Origin: an uncultured Eubacteriales bacterium
GTDB taxonomy: Bacteria > Bacillota > Clostridia > Christensenellales > Aristaeellaceae
Assembly: GCA_902773895.1 (NCBI GenBank)
Contig: CACYGB010000006.1
Span: forward strand, 1 to 45,567
Reading direction: 5' to 3'
DNA length: 45,567 nucleotides
A program made the translations under genes and the position numbers. Positions 30,987 through 37,485 of the stretch are shown here, one piece after another (within the stretch, counting starts at the first letter, position 1; each line of letters begins with the position of its first letter). The notes beneath the pieces are model-generated. The model searched no databases, had not been told where the DNA came from, and saw nothing but the letters and a program-made list of their open reading frames with translations.

Positions 30987-32209
30987 TATGGTTCCTCCTG
31001 CAGCCATACGCTGCGATGTCCGTAAATATCCGTGATCAGGATGGCCGGCGTTCCCCTTAACTGGGGCAATTGCAGAACGTCGGGCAGCTCAGGGGTCTGG
31101 CGCCGCCGGGCCGCATCCGCCTGGGAGCGGAAAACGCCCTGGTCGTAAAAGCCTACGGACCACTGGTCCACGGCATCCAGCCCGGTGACGGGGCAGCCGG
31201 GGCCGGGATCATAGGCGGCCAGACGCACGTCGTGGAAGGCGATGCCCGGGATGAATTCGGCGCTCATGGACGCGCCGGCGCAGCCGGTAGGCGCCGTCAG
31301 CACCATGGCGGTATCCAGCAGCCGTTTGCGGGTGACGGCCAGGGCGGCGGGGCTGGCGTCGGAGGACAGGTAGCGCCGGCCGTTCATGGCCGCGGCTGCC
31401 GCGGTGGTGCCGGAGCCGGCAAACAGATCGGCCACCAGATCCCCGGGCCGGGTGGAGCAGCGGATGATGCGGTTCAGCAGCGCGATGGGCTTTTGCGTGT
31501 CGTACCCGGTGCGCTGGGGATCCTTTTGCTGCAGATGGCTCACATCGGCCCACACGTCGCCGGGGTAAACCGGCTCGTCGTCGTAATAGGTGTAGGTTTT
31601 GCCGCCGGACTGGATGGTGCGGTAGGTGCGGCCGTTTTCGTCCACACAGCGGCGCATGTGGTTGCTGCGGTTTTCGCTGCGGGGCAGCGGCACGGCGGTG
31701 ATGTCGAAAAACTGCCGCCGGGATTTGCGGTAAAACAGGATCACGTCGTGCTTGCGGGAAAAGCGCTTCATGCTGCGGCCGCCGGACTGGTAGGCCCAGA
31801 TGATCTCGTTGACAAAGTTGCTCTCCCCGAAAATTTCGTCGCACAGGATCCGGGCGTGGGCGGCCATGCGGCTGTCCAGATGCAGAAACAGGGAGCCTGT
31901 TTCATTCAGCATCATCCGGGCGTTTTCCAGCGCGCCGCGCAGCAGGGCCAGGTACTGCCCCTTGCTGTCAAACTGGTCGCTGTAGGCCGGCAGCAGCAGC
32001 GGGTCCTTGCCCGTTTCCCAGCCTTTACGGCCCACGCGCATACGCAGGTAAAAATCCTCGCCGGTCATGAACGGCGGGTCCAGATAAACGCATTGCGCCT
32101 TTCCCTTCCAGGCGGAAAAATCCCCCCGGGCGTCCTGCAGCAGCACTTCGCCGGCGGCGGAGCCCAGATGGATTTCCTGGCGGCACGGCGCCTGCACCCA
32201 GATAGACAT
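30986..32209 (-). CDS. Orphan DNA methyltransferase, beta-class (type III Mod-like)
   Basis: 407 residues. Motif IV DPPF (44-47) precedes motif I DLFAGSGTT (261-269), and GYDTQKP (235-241) lies just before it. This is the beta-class order of N6-adenine or N4-cytosine methyltransferases such as Mod subunits. The C-terminal ~110 residues are an extra domain I do not recognise. It transfers methyl from S-adenosylmethionine to DNA; target sequence unknown. No restriction gene adjoins it. ATG 32209 has GGGGGA about 8 nt upstream. Its stop overlaps the barnase start by one base, an unusual coupling of a methylase to a nuclease toxin. Confidence 0.9.
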   Translation of the reverse strand: MSIWVQAPCRQEIHLGSAAGEVLLQDARGDFSAWKGKAQCVYLDPPFMTGEDFYLRMRVGRKGWETGKDPLLLPAYSDQFDSKGQYLALLRGALENARMMLNETGSLFLHLDSRMAAHARILCDEIFGESNFVNEIIWAYQSGGRSMKRFSRKHDVILFYRKSRRQFFDITAVPLPRSENRSNHMRRCVDENGRTYRTIQSGGKTYTYYDDEPVYPGDVWADVSHLQQKDPQRTGYDTQKPIALLNRIIRCSTRPGDLVADLFAGSGTTAAAAAMNGRRYLSSDASPAALAVTRKRLLDTAMVLTAPTGCAGASMSAEFIPGIAFHDVRLAAYDPGPGCPVTGLDAVDQWSVGFYDQGVFRSQADAARRRQTPELPDVLQLPQLRGTPAILITDIYGHRSVWLQEEP

Positions 32210-32240
32210 ACCGATCTTCCCCCACTCTGTTGCGCTCGGT

Positions 32241-32750
32241 TCAAAATTGCTTCAATCGTTCGTTGTAGCGGTGAATAGCGTCCAGAAACGCGGCGTGCTC
32301 CGCGCAGGCGTACAACAGCGCGCCGGCCTGCGCCACGGCGGCGGTAAACGCGGGATCCAGCCCGGCTTTCCCATGGGCCATCAAAGGGCACACGGCCCAG
32401 GCGCGCCGGTCCAGACGGCAGCCCTTTCGCGTGGGCAATAATGGAAAAATCCGGCAGGAAAGGGGCCGCAGCGTCCGGTCGCACGTACCGGAGCAAACCA
32501 GCAGCTTCCCCTGGGGCACAACCGTATGATCCGGCAGGATGCGAAAGCATTCCGGCAGATCCCGGTACAGCTTTTCTTCCTCCGGAAACAGCAGCATGCC
32601 GCCCTGGCCGTCCTCGTCGCTTTGGCAGCAGGCGCCGCCGCACCAGCGGCCGCAATCGCGCTTCAGCGGCGTCACGCCGCCCAGCAGCTCCCGGGCAGCC
32701 ATAACCGCTTCCAGGGCATTCACAACGGCTTCATCCTTTCCATACTTCAT
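32241..32750 (-). CDS. Cys-rich YkgJ-like protein (putative metal-cluster protein)
   Basis: 169 residues with clustered cysteines: C33, C37, C41, C42 (DCGRWCGGACC) and C86, C90, C99, C111, a pattern like the YkgJ/CxxCxxCC family (PF03692), whose members probably bind zinc or an iron-sulfur cluster. Function is unknown. It is the first gene of the operon, 31 bp before the methyltransferase. ATG 32750 lies about 8 nt after the -10 box with no ribosome site, so the mRNA is probably leaderless. A later Met (residue 17) would trim part of the N-terminus and also lacks a clear site. Confidence 0.72.
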   Translation of the reverse strand: MKYGKDEAVVNALEAVMAARELLGGVTPLKRDCGRWCGGACCQSDEDGQGGMLLFPEEEKLYRDLPECFRILPDHTVVPQGKLLVCSGTCDRTLRPLSCRIFPLLPTRKGCRLDRRAWAVCPLMAHGKAGLDPAFTAAVAQAGALLYACAEHAAFLDAIHRYNERLKQF

Positions 32751-32757
32751 CTATTTT

Positions 32758-32786
32758 ATTGTATCACGAAAGCCCGGGATTGACAA
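32758..32786 (-). promoter_or_regulatory. Promoter of the barnase/methyltransferase operon
   Basis: TTGTCA (32786-32781), a 17-bp spacer and TACAAT (32763-32758). Transcription should begin at or within a base or two of ATG 32750. Its -35 overlaps the -35 of the divergent cca promoter. Confidence 0.82.
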
Positions 32787-32808
32787 GGCGCGCCGCAAGG
32801 ATTAAGAT
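32780..32808 (+). promoter_or_regulatory. Sigma-A promoter of cca
   Basis: Consensus TTGACA (32780-32785), a 17-bp spacer and TAAGAT (32803-32808). The sequence TTGACAA reads as TTGTCAA on the other strand, so the two promoters share their -35 region. Confidence 0.87.
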
Positions 32809-32837
32809 GGGAAAAAACGAAGGGAGGACGCCAAGCC

Positions 32838-34070
32838 GTGGAACTGTTTTTGCCGCCGCAGGTGCTGAAGGCCATAGGCCTGCTGGAGGAAGCAGGCTGG
32901 GCCGCCTATGCCGTGGGCGGCTGCGTGCGGGACCAGGCGCTGGGCATCGTGCCCCACGATTACGACGTGTGCACGGCGGCGTCCCCCGGGGAAATGAAGC
33001 GGGTTTTCCGGGAAGAACGCACCCTGGAAACGGGGCTGAAGCACGGCACCTTAACGGTGCTGATGGACGGCATGCCCCTGGAAATCACCACATTCCGCCA
33101 GGACGGGGAATACCGGGACGGGCGGCATCCGGATTCGGTTCAGTTCACCCGGCGGGTGGAGGACGACCTGGCCCGCCGGGATTTTACCATCAACGCCATG
33201 GCCTATTCCCCATCCCGGGGATTGGTGGACCCCTTCGGCGGACGGGAGGACTGCGCGGCCGGGGTGATCCGCTGTGTGGGGCAGGCGGAAAAACGGTTTC
33301 AGGAGGATTCCCTCCGCGTCCTCCGGGCACTGCGGTTTTCCGCCCGGCTGGGGTTTACAATCGAAGAGAAAACCGCGGCCGCCCTCTACACGGAGAAAGC
33401 GGGTCTTCGCCGCATCAGCCGGGAGCGGGTGGCCGCCGAACTGAACGGACTGCTGTGCGCCGGGGATGCCGGGCGCGTGCTGCTGGCCTTTGAAAGCATC
33501 GTCCGGGAGGCGATGAACGCCCCGGCGGGCGGCAGCTGGCAGCTGGCTGTTGGGCGGCTGGAGCGGGTACCGCGGGATCTGCCGCTGCGCTGGGCCGCCC
33601 TGCTGATGGATAGCGGCGGGGAAAACGCCGCCCGGCAGGCCGCGGAAATCCTCAAGGGGCTGAAAATGCCTTCCCGGCTGACGGAAAATGCCGAACTGCT
33701 GATCCGCTGGTCGGCCCCGGAATACGCGTCCATGCCTCCGGCGGAGCGCCTGATGCGGATGGGGCCGGAAGGAGCGAAGCAGGGCATCCTGCTGCGGAAG
33801 GCGGACGCGCTGGCCCGGGCGGCAGGGGAAAGCCCCGCAGCCGAGCAGGCCGCGGCGGAAGAAACGGAGGAGCTGGAGCGGCTGATCCGGGAAAACGCCT
33901 GCTTCACCCTGCGCCATCTGGCGGTGCGCGGCCCCGATCTGGCGGCGCTGGGCTACAAGGGGCCGGACATCGGAAAGCAATTGAACGAATTGCTGCTGCG
34001 GGTGGTGCGCGGGCAGCTGCCCAATGAAAAGGAAGCGCTGCTGGACGCGGCGCGAAACATAAACGCATGA
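32838..34070 (+). CDS. cca: CCA-adding tRNA nucleotidyltransferase
   Basis: 410 residues of the class II poly(A) polymerase/CCA-adding family. The nucleotidyltransferase head has AVGGCVRD and DYDV for metal binding (about 26-44), then RRDFTINAMAY and RFSARLGFTIE of the neck. The HD domain of longer relatives is not evident. It builds or repairs the tRNA 3' CCA. The start is GTG 32838 with AGGGAGG about 11 nt upstream. The tRNA-Trp in this window already encodes CCA, so repair may be the main task for that tRNA. It ends inside a strong hairpin. Confidence 0.94.
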   Translation: MELFLPPQVLKAIGLLEEAGWAAYAVGGCVRDQALGIVPHDYDVCTAASPGEMKRVFREERTLETGLKHGTLTVLMDGMPLEITTFRQDGEYRDGRHPDSVQFTRRVEDDLARRDFTINAMAYSPSRGLVDPFGGREDCAAGVIRCVGQAEKRFQEDSLRVLRALRFSARLGFTIEEKTAAALYTEKAGLRRISRERVAAELNGLLCAGDAGRVLLAFESIVREAMNAPAGGSWQLAVGRLERVPRDLPLRWAALLMDSGGENAARQAAEILKGLKMPSRLTENAELLIRWSAPEYASMPPAERLMRMGPEGAKQGILLRKADALARAAGESPAAEQAAAEETEELERLIRENACFTLRHLAVRGPDLAALGYKGPDIGKQLNELLLRVVRGQLPNEKEALLDAARNINA

Positions 34071-34118
34071 ATCTCCCTTCACCGGCATATGCATAAGCAA
34101 AACGGTGAAGGGAGATTC
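34069..34118 (+). promoter_or_regulatory. Perfect hairpin enclosing the ribosome site of the next gene
   Basis: Sixteen-base arms GAATCTCCCTTCACCG and CGGTGAAGGGAGATTC enclose an 18-nt loop. The 3' arm contains the GAAGGGAG ribosome site of ATG 34122, and the 5' arm starts at the cca stop. On transcripts read through from cca the site would be masked. Confidence 0.85.
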
Positions 34119-34121
34119 TGT

Positions 34122-34507
34122 ATGTCACAGGTTCGACGCATCCGGCGCGCGGCCGGAAATAGCCCAACGTGGTGGAGAGGCGTGCTGACGGCAGTGGCGG
34201 GCACAGCGTCGGCGGTGTTCACGCTGATCATCGGGCTTACCGAGGTGCCGGACGGCGTGATCCGCATCGTGAACCAGCTCATCAAGATCGGCGCTGTTTT
34301 TGCGGGCGTGCGGGCGGCTGTGCCAGAAGGGGATGAAAACGCCATCCGGAAGGGGAGCGTGATCGGCCTGGTGTATATAGGCGCGGGCGTGCTGGTGTAC
34401 GCGCTGCTGACCCGTCAAAGCGGAACCCCCATGGGCTATGCCATGGATTTGCTGATGGGGCCGGCGGCCTGTCCGGCATGATCCTGGGCGGCATGAAGGG
34501 AAGATAG
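34122..34507 (+). pseudogene. TIGR04086-like small membrane protein with apparent 3' frameshift
   Basis: As read, the frame stops at 34481 (119 residues). Four hydrophobic segments (about 20-40, 50-66, 83-101, 104-118) and the spacing resemble the TIGR04086/YrzE-type membrane proteins of Clostridia, whose function is unknown. The last residues as read (GPAACPA) are atypical. A -1 shift, or one missing G, in the GGGG run at 34457-34460 yields a Gly-rich helix end GAGGLSGMILGGMKGR stopping at 34507. This suggests a frameshift mutation, a homopolymer sequence error or programmed slippage. The ribosome site sits inside a hairpin. Its own terminator follows. Confidence 0.65.
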
Positions 34508-34511
34508 GGGG

Positions 34512-34537
34512 AAAAGCGCCGTTTGGCGCTTTTTTTA
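34512..34537 (+). terminator. Intrinsic terminator after the small membrane gene
   Basis: AAAAGCGCC and GGCGCTTTT arms with a GTTT loop and a long T-run. Confidence 0.92.
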
Positions 34538-34555
34538 TTTATTTTGGAGAAAAAC

Positions 34556-34581
34556 GGGAAACAAATCCCCTCTCCTTCGTG
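34556..34581 (+). promoter_or_regulatory. Probable ECF-sigma promoter of the sigma/anti-sigma pair
   Basis: GGGAAAC (34556-34562), a 15-bp spacer and CGTG (34578-34581). This resembles ECF promoters with an AAC -35 and CGT -10, and suggests autoregulation. No sigma-A promoter is evident. Confidence 0.6.
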
Positions 34582-34608
34582 TTTATCAGTGTAGGGAGGT
34601 GAGGACGG

Positions 34609-35136
34609 ATGGAACGTGCTGCGCTGCCCGGCGCGGCCCGGGAGGAAAGGCTGCGGCATTGGATCGACGTCTACGCCGGGGCGGTGATGAAAACCTGCTA
34701 CGCGTATCTGATGGATCGTGCCCTGGCGGAGGACGCCATGCAGGATACGTTTTGGAAAGCATGGCGGCATATGGCGGATTTTGAAAACAGGCGCATGGAA
34801 AATGAAAAGGCGTGGCTGATGCGCATCGCCATTCACACCTGCATTGATTACCGACGCTCCGCCTGGTTCCGCCATGTGGACCGGTATCAGACGCCGGACA
34901 CCCTGCCGGAAGGCGCGGTGAAAGTGGACTGGCAGGAAAATACCCTGGCGTTTGACGTGTGCAGGCTGCCGGACAGGCTTAAGCAGGTGGTGCTGCTGTA
35001 TTTTTACCAGGGCCTGACGCTCCAGGAAACGGCGCAGGCGCTGGGCCTGACCAAATCCACCGTGCACCGGAGGATCGAAAAAGCATTGAAGGAACTGAGA
35101 ATGCGCCAGACAGGGGGTGAGGACCGTGAAGCATGA
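34609..35136 (+). CDS. ECF-type RNA polymerase sigma factor
   Basis: 175 residues: sigma region 2 (about 18-85, with MQDTFWKAWRHMADFENRR) and region 4 (about 115-165, LQETAQALGLTKSTVHRRIEKAL), no regions 1 or 3, so group 4 (ECF). It directs RNA polymerase to a small stress or envelope regulon. GGGAGGTGAGG precedes ATG 34609. It overlaps the following gene, which encodes a membrane protein with a cytoplasmic N-terminal tail, the usual arrangement for a sigma and its membrane-bound antagonist. The signal is unknown. Confidence 0.9.
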   Translation: MERAALPGAAREERLRHWIDVYAGAVMKTCYAYLMDRALAEDAMQDTFWKAWRHMADFENRRMENEKAWLMRIAIHTCIDYRRSAWFRHVDRYQTPDTLPEGAVKVDWQENTLAFDVCRLPDRLKQVVLLYFYQGLTLQETAQALGLTKSTVHRRIEKALKELRMRQTGGEDREA

Positions 35137-37285
35137 CGCCGCACGGGAGCAGATCCGCCGTTCGCTGGACGAGGCTTTGGCGCCGCTGGAACCCACGGCC
35201 GCCCAGAAAGCCCGGATGGCGGAAAAAATTGCAGGAGGACAGGAAATGAAACACAAAACCAGACTCTCCCTGGGGCTGGTGCTGGCCATCGTGCTGACGC
35301 TGCTGGCGGTGGGCGCGGCGGCAGCGGCGCTGCTTTCCGCCCAGGAAGTGATCGAGAAAAACGCCGTGCCCCTGGCCATGGAAAATGACACGGCGCAGCG
35401 GAAAACGGAATCCTACACCCATGACCAGCTGGTGTCCCTGATCCGGACAGCCAACGAAAACGGCATCACGCTGGATGAATCCACCGGCATCATGCTGGCC
35501 CTGAAAAAGGGCGAGGGCTACTGGGAGGACGAGGCCATCATGGAAATCTGCCGGGAAGCCTTCGGCGGGGTGTTTTATGAATGGACCTATGACCAGCAGT
35601 ACTGGTATATGAACCTGATGGCGGCGCTGGAAGGCTATGAAAACGACATGCCCTATCCCGGGCCGGAGGATCTGACGGCGGAACAGGCCAGGAGCGCCGC
35701 CGACCGGCAGCTGCTGGCGGCGTATCCCGGGGAAGCCGGGGAAATCACCGCTGTGTACCGCCGGCAGGAAACCTTCACCACCGAAGAGGATGGGCAGGGA
35801 CAATGGATGTCCACTTATCAGCCAAACGACCTGGAGCATACCAAATTCATGGTATCCGTCTCCCGGGACGGCACGGCGGAGATCGATGCGTACCCCCAAG
35901 ATTGGGCGCATTTTGCGGTGAATCAGCTGGAAAGCGCCGTCAACGACGCTTTCCGGGCCGTTACCGGCACCAAATCCTCCTGGGATCAGGCGGCCTGGCA
36001 CGCGTTTTCGGAAAAACTGCCGTATGCCGACCGGGAAAACGGCTGGACGCGGGAGCATGACGCGTATTTGCAGTCGGTCTATCCTTTGCCGGACGCCCGT
36101 GACATCAGCTGGAAGGAAGCACTGGCAGCGGTCCTGGCCGATGCCGGACGCACCAACACGGAAAACGGGAATCATGTGCTGCTGGAGATCGACGGCAGGC
36201 ACGTGTGGAAAATCACCCTGCCGGATCTGGCGGACGCAGGCTGGCGCAGCGGCGGCACTTCGTGGCAGATCGACGCCCGGACCGGTGAAATTCTGGAAAG
36301 AGCGGTGTGGGATTTGGGCGACAGCGCCTGGCGGGCCTATGTGCCGGACAGCGTGTATGCCGCCGTGCGCCAGGGAATGCTGACGGGCAGGGAAGCCGCG
36401 GCGCTGGCGGCCGACGCCGTCCGGAAGGAACTGAACGAGCCGGACATTCCCTTTGAGGATTCCGCCTGCTTTGAAACCCGGGCGGATTACCGGGAGTGGA
36501 AACAGCAATGGAGCATCACCTTTGTTCCCAAATCCCTGGCCTGGGCAAGGGCTGAAGCCCGTGTGAACGAGGACCGCACGGTGTCCGTCACCCGCTGTAC
36601 CCCGTCGCTTGTCACGGGCGACACCCTCTATCAGCGCTATCAGGAAGTGTATTCCGTGAACCGCTGGCGGCAGGATACCTGGGTGCGGTTCGGACAGGCC
36701 ATGCAGCAGCTGTCGCCGGAAGGCTGGGAAGGGAAGCTGCTGAAGCAAACGGTATACCCGGAGGAAAGCAGCGTGCCTATGACCCGGGAGCAGGCCGTCG
36801 ACATCGCCTTTGCCCATAACGAGCTGCAGGAAGAAGAAGAACTGGACGCCACGCTGATCGGCGCTGCTCCCCATCCCGTATGGAAGGTGGTGCTTTCCGG
36901 CGACAGCTCGCTTTGGCTCTATGAAATCGATGTGGAAACGGGAAACGTCGTGGACAAGGAAGCCTTCAAGCCCGACAATTGGAAATTTGACAATCCCCTG
37001 AAGCGCTACACCCTGCACCGGGATTTTGCCCCGGCCTACGCGGCGGAATTCGGCATGGAGCAGCTGGCCCGGATCGAGGTGACAAAATACGCCGCCGATA
37101 TGACGCTGGACGAGCCCCAAATGCCATTCGGTCCCAACGGGGAAGCGGTGCACTACCGGGTGGAATGCGGCGACCATACCGTGCTTTTCCAATCGGACGT
37201 GCCGGGGACGGACAGCTACCGCATCACCTTCACCGAAGGATTTATGACGGAAAAGATCGAAACGCTTCCGTCAGTTCCGCAATAA
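35126..37285 (+). CDS. Membrane protein with PepSY-like repeats, probable anti-sigma partner
   Basis: 719 residues from GTG 35126: a cytoplasmic N-terminal region of about 45 residues (EQIRRSLDEALAPLEPTAAQ), one membrane helix (about 48-70), and a long external part with at least two PepSY-like units, e.g. DISWKEALAAVLADAG ... VWKITLPD and MTREQAVDIAFAHNEL ... VWKVVL with ETGNVVDKE. It overlaps the sigma gene, so it probably sequesters that sigma at the membrane. GTG 35117 is possible but the GGGGG site fits 35126. An internal ATG 35246 also has a good AGGAGG site and would give a form lacking the sigma-binding tail. The function of the external part is unknown. A terminator follows. Confidence 0.72.
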   Translation: MKHDAAREQIRRSLDEALAPLEPTAAQKARMAEKIAGGQEMKHKTRLSLGLVLAIVLTLLAVGAAAAALLSAQEVIEKNAVPLAMENDTAQRKTESYTHDQLVSLIRTANENGITLDESTGIMLALKKGEGYWEDEAIMEICREAFGGVFYEWTYDQQYWYMNLMAALEGYENDMPYPGPEDLTAEQARSAADRQLLAAYPGEAGEITAVYRRQETFTTEEDGQGQWMSTYQPNDLEHTKFMVSVSRDGTAEIDAYPQDWAHFAVNQLESAVNDAFRAVTGTKSSWDQAAWHAFSEKLPYADRENGWTREHDAYLQSVYPLPDARDISWKEALAAVLADAGRTNTENGNHVLLEIDGRHVWKITLPDLADAGWRSGGTSWQIDARTGEILERAVWDLGDSAWRAYVPDSVYAAVRQGMLTGREAAALAADAVRKELNEPDIPFEDSACFETRADYREWKQQWSITFVPKSLAWARAEARVNEDRTVSVTRCTPSLVTGDTLYQRYQEVYSVNRWRQDTWVRFGQAMQQLSPEGWEGKLLKQTVYPEESSVPMTREQAVDIAFAHNELQEEEELDATLIGAAPHPVWKVVLSGDSSLWLYEIDVETGNVVDKEAFKPDNWKFDNPLKRYTLHRDFAPAYAAEFGMEQLARIEVTKYAADMTLDEPQMPFGPNGEAVHYRVECGDHTVLFQSDVPGTDSYRITFTEGFMTEKIETLPSVPQ

Positions 37286-37316
37286 AGCGGATTCTTCTGC
37301 AGAAAACAAGCCCCGG

Positions 37317-37343
37317 GCCCGCGGAATCACCGCGGGCTTTTTG
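37317..37343 (+). terminator. Intrinsic terminator after the sigma/anti-sigma operon
   Basis: GCCCGCGG and CCGCGGGC arms, AATCA loop, then T5. The following 37344-37485 is an AT-rich block with no convincing promoter that I can fix. Confidence 0.9.
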
Positions 37344-37485
37344 TATCGGGACCCATAGAAACCAAAAAACAATAGAAAAACATTTATTGGAAAATATTTT
37401 TGAAAAAAATAAATGCAGGCAGCAGGAAAAAGAGGTTCAGCGGCGAACTATTTCTTATTCGCTCAAATTCCGGGGTGGTAGGAGT

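Noticed and set aside
30986-31007. Upstream start of the barnase gene at 31007
   Set aside because: That ATG lies before the AGGAGG site, while ATG 30986 is correctly spaced and overlaps the methyltransferase stop.
30986-32209. Complete restriction-modification system around the methyltransferase
   Set aside because: No restriction endonuclease gene adjoins it. The hsdR remnant at 134-763 is 30 kb away, of another type and broken.
34970-37192. Long minus-strand frame (737 residues) opposite the anti-sigma-like gene
   Set aside because: Antisense shadow with no start site or domain. The plus-strand gene has membrane helix, PepSY-like units and a terminator.
37443-37462. Small hairpin GCGAA/TTCGC before ispH-S1 as a riboswitch
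   Set aside because: A 5-bp stem in an AT-rich leader is too weak and matches no riboswitch class I know.
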